DNA of 64,000 nucleotides. Source: Axinella damicornis (Eukaryota; Porifera; Demospongiae; Axinellida; Axinellidae). Position numbers and translations under genes: made by a program. Positions within the stretch are counted from its first letter, which is position 1. Each line of letters begins with the position of its first letter. The notes beneath the pieces were generated by a model that searched no databases, was not told where the DNA came from, and was given only the letters and a program-made list of their open reading frames with translations. The stretch covers positions 3,624,747 through 3,688,746 of the forward strand of contig OZ007510.1 in the NCBI GenBank assembly GCA_963931865.1. Direction: 5' to 3'. Shown here piece by piece: positions 46,346-58,734 of the stretch.

Positions 46346-46900
46346 TGTAGTCTTCTAGTAGCCTCGTTCCCAGGCCTCCACACCCATACCCAGCTTTTGT
46401 CGCTTTCGTACTGCAAGCGACAAAATGTTCTAGTGTGTTCTAGGTCTCCTCATGCAGGGCTAGTGGCCCCAGGGTTCAGCAGAATTTCATCCTGCTCAAT
46501 TACAAATGTACAGGCCATTTGTTTTAGCTGAAGAGTATGCAACACCTATACCACACCCTTCAGTTTGTTGCATTTCTTTGTCAATTCTTCCTTTGACATC
46601 TGGTTGTTGCATGAGACCATATAGTTGTCCGGGAGTTTAGCAACATTTTGGCCCCGGGGTCAGGGGTGAGGTTGCACACTGGCCCCATTCAAACGCTTTT
46701 AGACTACTGTTGCTCGAGTATTGTGCTGTCATCAAAGGCTTCAAAAGATCAGGAATTAAGCCACATGCATTTCCAAGCCTGTGCTATTTCCCCACCCTCA
46801 CCTACCTTTCAGCTTTAGCTACAAATTGTATGGAATGGTGGACAGGAGACTCGGTGGACCATGTTACAATAAATGTGCTCATAGTGACAACCTGTGATTA

Positions 46901-47821
46901 CTAATCATTCTTCTTGTCAGTTGGTGACTTGATTTCCCCATCATCTGTCTTTGTTGTCCCATCAATGCTGGGGCCATTGGCTGATACAGCTTTGTCCCCC
47001 GTTGGTTCTCCTTGACCCTGCCTGAGTACATCCTCTCCAGAGGTACCGTACTCATTCACTCGCTTTGGGTCCACCCGGTAGATCCAGCGCTGGTAGAGAT
47101 AGATGAAGAAGACAATGTCTGGAAGGAGAAAGGAAGAGGGGGGTGGGAGGAGGAAGGAGGTAGGAGGAAGAGGAAGGAGCGAGGAGAATACCTTGTCACA
47201 TTTGTTGAGGTCTACAAAGGTGTTTCCTCATTTGCATAAGCATTTGTCGCTATGTGTCCACAGAGAAGTGGAAGCAGTTTTGATAATGGAGTATGTTTAC
47301 TCTTGCACACAATGTCAGCACATCACATCAAATGTTTGTACGACCTACCATCCCTGAAGCAGCCGATGCGATACATAGTAGGCATCTTGATCACAAAGGC
47401 AAACATGTCATCGATGAATGTGTTGAGTGCCTTGTAGGTGAGCATCCTCCAGGGGAGGTGGGCCACGGACTTGAGCTTGTAGTTGATGAACAGCTGTGGA
47501 GTCATTGTGATAAATCCTGAAATGGAATGGGGGAGGGAAGCACAGAAACGAAGGAGGGAGAAGAGAGAAGAAGAAGAGTGGGAAGATCACTAAGAACAGG
47601 TGGACATCCTGCTGATCAGGGTGCAGGGGGCACCGTTGTCTTACCGAATGTGAGCAGGAATCCATAGGACATGCTGAGGACGAAGGAGTACCACCCCTTG
47701 TGCTCGTGGTAGAGCAGCGAATACACTCCGTAGCAGAGGAAGAGAGGGAATAACACCCAACCAAGATACTTGAACGCCAGCTGGGATGGAAGAATTGTGG
47801 GAGGAGAAAGTTGTGTGGAGG

Positions 47822-47864
<43 letters not shown>

Positions 47865-49356
47865 GGACGAAGAGAGATATGTAAAGGGAGGAGGTGTAGA
47901 GAGAGGAGGAGAGGGAGAGGTAGGAAGAGATGTAGAGGAAGGGAGAGAAGAGGTGTAGAGAGAGGAGAGAGGAAGGAAGGGAGGAGAGAGGAAGGAAGGG
48001 AGGAGAGAGGAAGGGAGGGAGGAGGAGGTTAGGGGGAGGAGAAAGGAAGGGAGGTAGGAGGAGGTGTAGGGAGAGGAGAGAGGAAGGGAGGGAGGTGGAG
48101 GTGTAGGGGGAGGAGAGAGGAAGGGAGGGAGGTGGAGGTGTAGGGGGAGGAGAGGGTGAGGTGTAGAGGTAGGAGGAGATGTACAAGGAGAGGAGGGAAG
48201 AGGTAGTCTTGAATCCAGTCAAAAGAGTGAAACACAAGCCACTCTCCTCACCATATCATACTCCTTTGTAGAGGACTCATAGGAGGGCCGGTCGACGTAG
48301 GTGAGTCTCGGGAGGACCCCGGCAATCTTGTTCTCCCAGTCAATTTGGATTGACACCACCTTTGTCACCTTCCAGAGCTCAATGCACAGTCCTGAGTGTG
48401 TGTGTGTGTGTGTGTGTGTACATAAGTATGCATGTGTGTGTGTACATAAGTATGCATGTGTGTGTAATGACGCTCAGGTAGCTCTTGCTTCCTAAAATGA
48501 GGTTACTCTTGAGGTGGGAGAGGTTGGGGGACCCACTCGCAAGGGAAGCAAAGAATGTAACAGGACAGAAGGTAGATTGGACTGGTGCGAGTGTCTACAT
48601 CTCTCTCACCCACAAAGACGCTGATGATGATGACCTTGTTGGTCTCGTTGTCCATGATGTATAGCAGCACAATGAAGGACTGGAAGACATTGAAGAAGAC
48701 AGAGCGAACTGAAAGACCCTCCAGGGACTTGCGACTCCGCCAGAACTGAACATCTGCTCATGTGTGTGTGTGTGTGTGTGAGGGGGGGGGGGGGGGGTAT
48801 TTCACGCACAAACATATGGCATGATATCAGAGCCCCACTTCTGAGTCATGAAGTATGTTACACATCATTCCTCAGGGTACCCGGATGCCATGAGTCTGTC
48901 ATCATGAACCCCCTCCCCTCCCATTCCATGCACATGAATGCATTCGACCTCCTCACCATTCTTGAAGGCCAAGAACTCGAACACGCTGTGCACAATGCTC
49001 ACAATCACCGTCAACCCAAGGATGTAGGGGTTGGTGTCCATCAACGTTTGCTGGAGGAGCAACATCCCAAATGGACAAATAATACATGTATGTGTGGGTA
49101 GATGAAGTCACATGATTGCAAACTGACCAAACCAACTGATGAGATTGTACCTTGACTGTGTCCTGCTCCTCATCACTGGGGTCAGTCCCTCCCATCATCT
49201 GCGACCAGGGATTGTCACGGGTCATGGCTGCATACATGTTGAATTTGAACATGGAGAGCGGTGCAAACTCCACGAACAGAGTGATGTTCCTTCACCGAGA
49301 AGTGTGTGTATACACATGTGAGTGTGTACATGAGTGTGTGTTTGTACATGTATGTG

Positions 49357-49403
<47 letters not shown>

Positions 49404-52149
49404 ACGCATGTGAGTGTGTGTGTACATGTGATGTGAGGAATGGCGGATATAGGAAAGGGCACATGATACGCTAGCTACAGCTGAGAGTGTTCATGCAGAG
49501 TGCAGTAACAATTGCTCATCTGGGGCTCACTGTGTGGTGTCGTTGATGGGCAGGTAGTCCTGCGCCAGGTTCCAGTAATCATTGATGTAGAGAATTGGGA
49601 AATAGCCTCCTGTATTGTCATCAAACTGCAGGTCTGTGTGTGCATGTGTGTGTACATGTGTGTGTGAAGGAAGGCATAATCCTCACCTACTCCCCCCATC
49701 CCTCTCTCTTCCACTCACGCTTATCAAGGGGCTGTGGAACTGACCCCTTCACCCACTGGGTATGGTCGTCCACCAAGTTGAGTGTGAGGTTTGGGTGGTA
49801 GTATGAGATGATGTCCGGTATCACATCTGTGCTCCCTTGCGGCACCTACACGAGGAGGGGGCAATACGGCCAATACACTGGAATGGGTAAGGAAGTATGT
49901 ACCCACACACCCACCCGCCTCCATCCCTCCTAACCCTTCCACCTCTCCCCCACTTTCCTCCACCACTGATCGTCCATCCTTCCTCCATATGCATCCCTCC
50001 TCCACCACCGATCGTCCATCCTTCCTCCATATGCATCCTTCCTCCACCACCGATCCCCCACCTTCCTCCACCAATCCTCCAACCCTCCCCTCCACCCTCC
50101 GCCACTCCTCACCTTAATGGACCCTGGGGCAACCTCTGACTCTCCAGTTAACAGGTTAGCTGTATTGTGTACCCTGCGTTTTCGATACCTGTTCAATACT
50201 GAAAGAGAGAGTGAGGTGGTGATTAGTCTCTAACAAGTGAGTAACAATTAAATATACCAGTTTTTGTGCATTATGGGGTTTGCTAGTTCACTCATGTAAA
50301 AAGATCTCGGGTGGATAATGCACTTGTCTTCTACTCATGCCTTATCCCACCCTCGACCGTTACTATACTACGCTTGAGCACTAAAACCCTGTAGTGCACA
50401 AACATGGGTACATCAATAATCCATCCTGCAGTTCTGCATCGATAAAGACTACAGTATGGTAGCCAAAACCAAAACATTGCAATTGACGACCTTGTTCATC
50501 AGTGAAATTGAAGAATTTTTTTGCAAACAGGTTTACAGCTGCTTATCAGACGGTGCCGGCTTTACATTTCACTCTTGAACTCCATACAGTTAGAAGCACT
50601 CACAAGTAGACTTGCGGACAATGGCTTGCTGGGAATAATCCTCATCCTCCGGATCCAGGGGGTAGCCGTCCTTCACCAGGAGTACATGGAGGTACCACGT
50701 ACCATTATATTGTACACTCTAGGAATTATGTGTGTGTGTGTGTGCATATGTTGTGTAAGGCGGTATATATGTGTGTTGTGTGTGGGTGTGGTGTGTGTGT
50801 AGGATTAGTGGGTTTGGCCCCCAGGGTAGCCTCGTACCCAGTCCCACGCCCAGCTTTTCGTCGCTTGCAGTACGGTAAAGCGGGGAGGGCCTGGTACATT
50901 TCCTCACGTGAGTGACGTCAAGGGTAGAAAGGGGTAGAAAGACCGGAAGTTTAACGTGGGCGTAGTGGGTCTCAGAACAGCAAAGGTACCAGGTAACACA
51001 CCACACCTATCTAGCTAGCGGGGGGTGACTGTCATACTCACCGAGCGTTGAACGTGTAGATGGCTGAATAACACGCAAAACATAGCGTCATCGTTCTGAA
51101 AATTTAGCCATTTTTTTGATTACGTCTTGCTCACGTGAGGAAATGTACCAGGCCCTCCCCACTTTACTGTACTGCAAGCGACAAAAAGCTGGGCGTGGGA
51201 CTGGGAATGAGGCTACCCCCAGGGCATACGCACACCATGGATGTTCCGACCCACACACAAAAGACAAACCTCTGGTACTAGCACATTCACTGCCTTCTGT
51301 CGTGTCCCATCTCCCAATGGGCCATCGACCCAATTCCCATACTCCAATTGTTCATTCCAGAGGAGCCAGGGTTGGTCCCGAGGGAACTCAAAGTCTTCAC
51401 TGCCTGTCAGGTACACGTACAGCTCCTAGAGGATGAGGAGACAAGACACCAATTGACCAATGCCTTCTCAATGGCCTGACCCCACCATTCACAGACAGAC
51501 CAAAAATAGTGTGTGTTCCATAGCAACACAGTGTGGGAAATCATGATCCTTTGAAGACTACAGTGCAGGGAACATGATCATCCCACAGGTCAGATTGTGA
51601 GCAACTACTGTCCTGCCCAACAGCAGTTGCCCTACAAGTGTATCCATGGGCCCTTGCTCACACGAACTTCAAGTGCACTCACACTCACCCAACTACACCC
51701 TAACTATGTGCTAATGCAAAGTCACATGACCCGAGTAAACCAATCAGATGGCAGCTTTGAAAACCACTTTGGTACTGCAACAAGCAATTGAGCTGGAGTG
51801 CCACTACCCTAGCCTCGTTCCCAGGCCATCGCCCAGCTTTTCGTCGTTTGCAGTACCGTACTGCAAGCGACGAAAAGCTGGGCGTGGGACTGGGAACAAG
51901 GCTACCACTACCCACCATCTCCTGTCCTTTAGGGTAGAGGTTGTGTCCCACTGTGGGCGGGGACCCGTCAGGAGTCTGCTGGGGCTGCTGGCGACCCCGG
52001 AAGAACCTACTGATGAAGTAGATGATCATGACTTGGAACAGCACGGACCTCACGATCTGCCACCACGAGGGTCTTGGCTGCTGCTGGCCTGCCCCCTCCT
52101 GCGGGGGACCCTGGACGGTGGGCGCTTGTACCTGGTCTTGAGAAGACAT
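46901..52149 (-). CDS. CLPTM1: CLPTM1-family multi-span ER/plasma-membrane protein
   Basis: Thirteen exons on the minus strand: 52149-51916, 51425-51270, 50718-50604, 50198-50113, 49845-49719, 49633-49531, 49289-49151, 49050-48957, 48753-48610, 48391-48252, 47780-47645, 47516-47349 and 47118-46901. All phases agree and give 619 residues. Hallmarks are WWQIVRSVLFQVMIIYFISR (first TM), NLLTGESE, VDDHTQWVKGSVPQPLD, YINDYWNLAQDYLPIN, VSIVHSVFEFLAFKND, FFNVFQSFIVLLYI, MTPQLFINYKLKSVAHLPWR and FIYLYQRWIYRVDP. The C-tail is hydrophilic and ends KKND. CLPTM1 is known in vertebrates for binding GABA-A receptor subunits in the ER and in T-cell development, and is conserved across animals. An in-frame ATG five codons upstream (52164) is an alternative start. 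Confidence 0.95.
47826..47863. repeat. G homopolymer followed by purine-rich tract
   Basis: About 38 consecutive G bases, then a GGAGA-rich region with AGGAAGGGAGG units up to about 48200. On the minus strand this is a long CT-rich tract inside a CLPTM1 intron. Confidence 0.95.
50827..51215. repeat. Inverted-repeat DNA element, copy 2 of the family at 20,484
   Basis: This 389-bp element runs from TAGCCTCGTACCCAGTCCC to GGGACTGGGAATGAGGCTA. The inner order TTTCCTCACGTGAGTGACGT, AAGGGTAGAAA, CTCAGAACAGCAA, GGTACCAGG, TGACTGTCATACTCACC and GCTCACGTGAGGAAATGTAC matches the 20,484 copy. It lies in the CLPTM1 intron between exons 2 and 3. Confidence 0.85.
51810..51904. repeat. 95-bp hairpin element in CLPTM1 intron 1
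   Basis: The arms TAGCCTCGTTCCCAGGCC... and ...GACTGGGAACAAGGCTA pair almost fully; the inner arms are AGCTTTTCGTCG and CGACGAAAAGCTGGG around a short GTACCGTAC core. It is the ends-only form of the 389-bp element next door. Confidence 0.85.
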
Positions 52150-52414
52150 GTCGAAGAACAGCACCGTGTACGTACGTACTGCTTGGACGTTTCAATATTA
52201 CGCAAGCATGTGCTTCATGGTTTTAATTAGGAAACGCAGCGCGCGCAATGCGCACGATTTACACTTTTCCAAGAGCATGAATTTGCAGTGCAATTTCAGT
52301 ATAAGTAAAACGTTATTAATAAGAGGAGCCTGATAATAAATAAATAAATAGATATACTGAACTTAAATATTAAATATTTTGAATGTAAATTTGACCCTAA
52401 TCAGCAGTGGATGA

Positions 52415-55400
52415 TTAACTAGCTGGGGTGAGATTCGCTCTACAAGTGACATACAGATGATAAACCTCACGGTAACAGTCTAAGTCGATCACAGTAGGGT
52501 TTCTGTCGCACAGTTTGACGATCATGTTTGCCAGTCCTGCTGCAAAGTAAAGTCGTACTCTGTCCCTAGTAACTGGTTCCCTACTGAACTGCAGCAATGA
52601 CCTGTAGGCTGTTGTGATGGAAAACACTTGATCCATCTGTTCCATTCTTGAAGCCAAAGCATCAGATACCAACTGGGGAACGTAGTAGAACTCAGATTCC
52701 AAATACGTCTCTCTGGCTGCAGCATCTCTTTGAATCCGTACACCTGAGGGTGGCACGACAATGGTAGACGGGTAGACACGCAGGAGTTTTACGGCCAGGA
52801 GGTTGGCGAGTGGGGTGTGCCTTGCTTGGGAGTGTTTTGCCGCCATGACTAGTGACTGAGCTATCTCCACGAGGGCCCTCGGAATGGGGACTGGACCAAA
52901 CGTGGAGAGGATGCGGAGGAGGAAGTAGTCTGTGTGGGGAAGGTCACAGGCATCAATGAGCTGCATGGTGAACTGAGTGTCGGTGAATTGGCTGAGTTCT
53001 TCCGGTTTCACAGCAGCCCCCTCAGCAGACGGTAGAGGTGAGGGTGGAGATGGAGGGGTGCGAGATTCTTCCGCAGGCTGCTGAATCTTGCTGATGAACT
53101 CCTCCAAGAATCCTTCCTCCTCCTCCTCCTCCCTCTCCTCTTCCCCCTTCCGCTCACTCTCCACCAGGCACCGCTGCAGCAGGGCTGAGGTGATGTCCAC
53201 AATTGCTGGTGACCCACAGGTCCTCTCGGCCAGCTGGGCCAGAATGTGTTGTTCTTTGTTGTGTGGGGTGAAGTGACCGTGGCTGAGAACAGCGTGTACT
53301 ATCCTCTGGGTAATGTGGAGTGTAGAGAGGGTTTTCACCTGGATGACACTGGTACCTCTCAGGAGCTGACAGTCAATCTCCTTTACGATGGCATCGGGCG
53401 GTGACGAGGAGTTGAGGGTGACAATGATGTGTGTGTGGTGGCTCTTGAGGAGGGTCATGAGGTACTCAGAGTTGGGGAGGGACTGGATGTTGTCCAACAC
53501 AACTAGAACTGGTCGGGAGAAGCTGGTAGAGAGGGTCTGGAGGGGAAATTAGGATATGCAATAATGTGCAGTCAGAGTTGAATTGCTGCATAATATTGCT
53601 GAGCGGTAAGGCAAGCCAACTAATTGGGCAGTGCAGCCAGGTCATGTTTGTACTTTGTGTAGTCTCAGCATGGGCAGCCACGTGGTATGTGATCATGACT
53701 TTGGCTTATCTTTATGAATATATTTAACAGGACTGTGAATATGAACTCTTGATAACCTTTCACCAACCAGTGTGGCCTTCACGAAACTTTTATGTGACTT
53801 CCGACAATGTCCTCTGGAGATAGCTTCTGCGTGAGCAGAAAGGGCGGGACAGGGGGAGATTGGTTTGTGCACCCAAAGGGTGCAAACAGCATGGCCGCGT
53901 CTGGGCTTAGCCGTTAATTGGAGCCAAGTGGGTCATTTCTTGGGTTTTAAGTGTAAATGCGCCTAGAAAACAGTGCTCTCACTTCGAGTTGGGTTCGAGG
54001 CTACTTGATCACATGCTCATTATGCACATAATGAGCATGGCACACCTTCAACACTCGTGAAACTATACAAGGGCACAAGCATAATGTATGCTGCTATTGT
54101 ACTGTACCATTAACCTGCTTCCACTGTATGCAACACTACACAAAGGAACAACTCCTTTCAGGTCTTAATACATGTAGGAACTAACATAACACACACTCCC
54201 TACCGGTTCCCAACAGGGCCATATTAGGCTACCTCTGATGTCATGCATGCACCACCTAAAGTACAGATCATACTTACTGTTCTGATAGACTCCTCTGCTC
54301 CCTGGATGAGCTCAGGGCATGTACCATTGACCCAGAACACGCCCCCTGTGAAGTGGGCGTGGAACCTGCTGATGAAGTCAATCACTGGCTCCTTGGGTTT
54401 GAGCCCATGGGACCCCTGCAGGAGCTGTGTACAGATGACACCCTCAATTACTGCCAAAGTTCAAATATCAAGTTCAAGTATCAAAGTACAATAATCAAAG
54501 TTCAAACAAGTTTGGCTGATGCAATTGTACTCTAGTTAGGTTGAGTTCCCACACAGATAGCAGACAGACAGACAGATAGAGAGCTGATAAACAGGTGTAT
54601 AGAAATACTCTTACATGCTTAGAATGTTGGAGAACAACCATTACACCCAAATGAGCATGCTCAGATCAGTGAATAATGGTGCACCATGTGACTGGCTACC
54701 AATTTCATAAAGTGTATTTGGAACTTGCTCATAGCATCCCACAAACCACCTCTAACCTCCTCTTACACTATCCAACGCTGCACAGGAAGGCCTACAGGTA
54801 TAGAATATCACATTCAAATCACACTTGTAACCCACCTGGACATCTGTGGGTGGCTGCGGATCTCTCACAAATGCCTCCTCAAATTTCTTCACAATGTCCA
54901 GACGAGGGAACACGGTACACTGCCCCAACTTTGTCTGTACGGCCCTGGTACCTGGATCCACACCTACTCGGAACTGGATCTCTCTTCCCATTAGCTGATA
55001 CCCACTCCAGTGGATGTACGCTGAGTATTTCAGGAAACAGCGTACGCTCAAAATGGCCTTGTGGAGGGCTACGGATGCCCTGTACCCCTCCATGAGGTAC
55101 TGGTAGAAGAACTGCATGAAGACGGAGGCAGACTCATCAGGTACTCGCCAGAGGGTTGTGATGACTGCCTGGGCACCAGCGACGATGAATGCCCGAGCCA
55201 TGCCGAGAATTCCATCTGCTTTCACCGTCCCCCTCCCACTATCACAGCTGCTGAGAACCACAAGGGCCGGGGAGATGGTCATCCGTTCAATTTCTTCTGG
55301 GTACACCAGCACCATCTTCTCATCGGGGGGTTCCCCCCGGCGGCTTGAGCCCACACTTGCAAAGGCAAGAAAACCAGCAGCTGCACTTCCGTGCGTCGCA

Positions 55401-58400
55401 AGATGGACGACCTTTGCATTTGCGATCATGCTCAGCACCAGCATTTTGGTTGCCTGCTCGTGCAGCGTCGGACTGCACTTGAGAATGTGCGCCACCCACT
55501 CAGCCTCCTCTGTAGCAAACGGAAGCTTTCCCAAGTTCCAAGTCTCGTCTTTAAACTTGAACTGGGGTATGGTGGGGTTGCCGACAATGCAAAACTTTGG
55601 ACTGTCTCCGGGGACGTTCACAACCACTTGTGGGAGCTGCTTCATGATGCCCATTGTCAGCAGCGAGGGCATTATGCGGAAACGGAAGTGGTCACCCAGA
55701 AAATCACCACCGTTGGTCAAATTGAGCAGAGCCACAATCGGCATGAGGTGTGTGTAGCTGTCAGGAATAACAATGACATCCCTTACTTCCTTGGTAGCTT
55801 CTGGGTCCCTCACGGCCTTGAAGATCTTCATCAGTGGCTGTGCAAAGAGACTGTCAAGCAGCGTGACAGGTGAGGGTTCACTGTAGCTGCAGAAGGCATA
55901 CATTTCAACACTTTTCTCGATCAGCAGGTCTTGGAGGGAGTAACGAATGTAGTAATCCAGGGACTTCCCTTCAAATTGGTCATCTTCGAGCGCTACGTGA
56001 AACATGTTGATGGATATGCTGTCTTCGATGGGACTCAGGACCCACACGAGCAACCTTGCCCCTGTGTAGGACAAAAAGACCACATCTACTTCCTCAGCCT
56101 TTACTACCTCAATGATCTGGTCGATTGTGAGGGGGGAAGTGAGTGGGTGGTCAAGCCGGCTGCCTTTCTTCTGCAGCATGAGCTCACCCAGTGAGCGTGC
56201 CCTGCTTTGTTCGGCGTAGCAGAGGGCCTGGTGCCACTGGTCCAGGTTGTAGAGACAGTCTTGCAGACGGTGGAAAGTTCTGGAGTTTGTTTCAAAGAGG
56301 GAGACGGAGAGTGTCAGTCCCTTTGGAGATCCCTTAATGGTTTGAAACGTTTCCTCGTGGAAGGTAACCACCTTGATCAGGTCCTGGCTGGCATGTCGGT
56401 ACTGCTTCAGAATAGAATCAGGAAGTACAACCGGCTGATGTTCAAATTCAACATCTCTGAATTCTGGCCCATGAAACTGGAACTGGAACTTCACCTGAGC
56501 GACTGTACTTTCACCGCTCGGTCTCTGCACTAAGCTCTTCTTCTCGCTCTCGGCTCGTTCGTACTCTGCACACCCACGATTGTGGTACGCAGTAGACCTT
56601 GTCGACTTGTCGCTGGTGATGGTGAGAGTCTCGGAGTAGTGGGCTATGGCCGGCACGTACTTCTTCTGCAGCATCAGCAGGTTGCCAATATTGCCATAGA
56701 CTCGTGCCTGGCCAGCCACATCATTGCCATATATGGCTTGACTCAATGCCAGGTCATAGTTTTCTTGGGCTTTGTCTAGTTCGTTCATAGCTTGGTATGC
56801 AGTGCCAAGGTTGTTGTATGCTCTGCCAATGGCTTGTGGGGTGGGTTCATGCTCCACTGTCAGGTCCAGTGCCTTCTCCAGGTAGTAGAGTCCCTTGTCC
56901 CGCTGGTTCAGGCCCAGGTAGGCGTTCCCCATGTTCCCATATGCCCAGCCGAGGGAAACATGATCTTGTAACTCTTCCGATAACCTGATTGAGTGTTCAT
57001 ACTCTGCTAGGGCACTTGCATTCTCCCCCACACTCTGGTAGAGGTTACCCAGACTCGTATGAGCTGAGAGCTCATCTTTCTTAGAGTCAGCCGTGGCAAT
57101 GGCTTGCCGGTAGTCTCGTACGGCATCCATGATCTTTGAATCGTTCCTGAGAGCTCCTGCCCGTCTGGAGTATATGGTAGACAGGGTGGGAGGGATGACA
57201 CGGAATTGGTCAGCTACTGTCTCTGGGGAGAAGTACGTGATGGCCTGAGCATACTGTTTCACAGCATCCGCGTACTTCGACTGTGTGAATTCCATTTCAC
57301 CTAGGTAGTAGCATGCCAGAGAAGCATTTCCAGCATAGGACTGGTGTGATTTAGCAATCTTTTCGAGGTTTCCTAAGTGGTTACTGGCATCGCTGTACTG
57401 TTTCAACTTGAAGTAGGCCAGGCTGAGACCAAACTCAACACAAAGGGTTGTGTACGGGTGTGTGCTCCTTTCAACGTGAGAGAGCATTTCAATCATCTTG
57501 GGGTAGTCCTGCGCGTGCAAGCACTCAGCAGCAATCGTGATGTGCTCCTGGTTGGGATAAGAGAGTTCGGAGGAGGTACCCACATCGGAGTGGTCCTCCG
57601 AGTGGAATCTTCGTATATGTTCGGGCATTATCTGCGGGAGGGGAGAGGGTTCTGTTGCTGGGAGAGAGCGATTACTGCTACTGCTATTGTCATCTGGAGA
57701 TGCTCTGTCAGTGCCTGTACTGTGGTCTGGGACTATTCGAGGCGATTCCCCTTGCTGTGTCTCCCTTGGAAGTGAGCTGGTTGGTGAGGAATTTCTGTGC
57801 GTATGTGTGTCTATTAGAGTCGGTATTCTGTGACCAGCATGTTCCCGTGTATCCGAAGAGTTGCTGCCACCACTGCTACTGGATTTGCTAGCTCCAGGTT
57901 TGTGGGGTGGGGAATACCCAGGGAATTTCTCTTTTGCTTTGTGCTGACCTTCCAGGATATGACCTAATATAACAACAATGTATGCAATAGCGCAAAGACT
58001 TCTCAAACTATGCACTACATGTGCTTTCCCAACTGCCGCATCAAGTCAGGAGTTGTGGTGATTTGTGACCACAACTAGGTCGCTATTAAAACTGAGTTCC
58101 GGGAACAAAGCTGAGAGGTGAATTACTGACTCAAATCCCAGTTGTTACAAGTATAGGTAGCGGCATGCACGTGTGTAAACATGTAGGTACATGTAGATAA
58201 CCATAGTAACCCGAAACATCCGGTCATTAGAAACATTAGTGTGGTTTTCAGTAGACTGTGATATTCATTTTCACTGCTTAAGTGGATTAGTCACATGGGA
58301 TTTACTCCACTAGTACTCCCACCCTTAGTACAGCCGAGCCCGGCCCCCAAACTGATAACTAGTTATTTCTGCGGCTCGACAATCCTACTCACTTTGTGTG

Positions 58401-58734
58401 ATGATACTAGTGCCAAACTTGAGATGGTAGTCCTGCACAGTTGGGGCCACTACTGGTACCACTCCTTCCTGAGGCCACACCATCTTGGTCAGGCAGAGCT
58501 CGTGGGACTCATGAGGTTCGCCACTGTCGGCTCCACTTTCCTGGACAGCACCCGATAAACCTACGATATAATTATAGGGATGAGCTACAGCTACTTCCTC
58601 TGAGATCTGGCTGGTAGTACCATACGTTGTTCTAGCTTACCATGTCCTTCGCCAGCTGAAAACTCATGTGCTGTATCTTCGAGTGCCGCAGATATTTTCT
58701 CGTTGTCAGGACGAGGAGGCTGCATCGGATTCAT
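52415..58734 (-). CDS. TPR-CHAT protease fused to a STAND-like module with a degenerate Walker A
   Basis: Five exons (58734-58641, 58560-58393, 57963-54836, 54415-54278, 53536-52415) join in phase to 1,549 residues. A disordered Ser/Pro-rich N-terminus (to about 225) is followed by TPR units at about 229-680 (for example AYGNMGNAYLGLNQRDKGL, AYNNLGTAYQAMNELDKA). The CHAT domain is at about 700-1110, with catalytic His945 in HLATHG and Cys994 in SSCDSGRG, so the caspase-like dyad is intact. Exons 4-5 encode a STAND-like module: GSHGLKPKEP stands where G..G.GK[ST] is expected, then GGVFWVNG, Walker B-like PVLVVLDN, a GLPLAL-like CGSPAIVDI, an acidic insert of Glu residues and a winged-helix-like region. 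An open stretch upstream of 57963 that mimics a signal peptide is intronic. The acceptor of exon 4 could also be nine bases earlier. Nearest animal relative by domains is TTC28, which lacks the STAND part. Confidence 0.85.

Noticed and set aside
47811..48237. Long low-complexity open frames rich in Gly/Arg (+) or Pro/Leu/Ser (-)
   Set aside because: They are translations of a G run and GGAGA repeats in a CLPTM1 intron.
55116..55873. Open frames of 160-213 codons on the plus strand inside the CHAT exon
   Set aside because: They are antisense shadows of the conserved CHAT domain, with no family match.
57963..58015. Methionine start at 58015 giving a hydrophobic, signal-peptide-like N-terminus for the TPR-CHAT protein
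   Set aside because: The hydrophobic part lies upstream of a good acceptor (GTTATATTAG) and two upstream exons (58734-58641, 58560-58393) join to 57963 in phase, so the hydrophobic stretch is intron.
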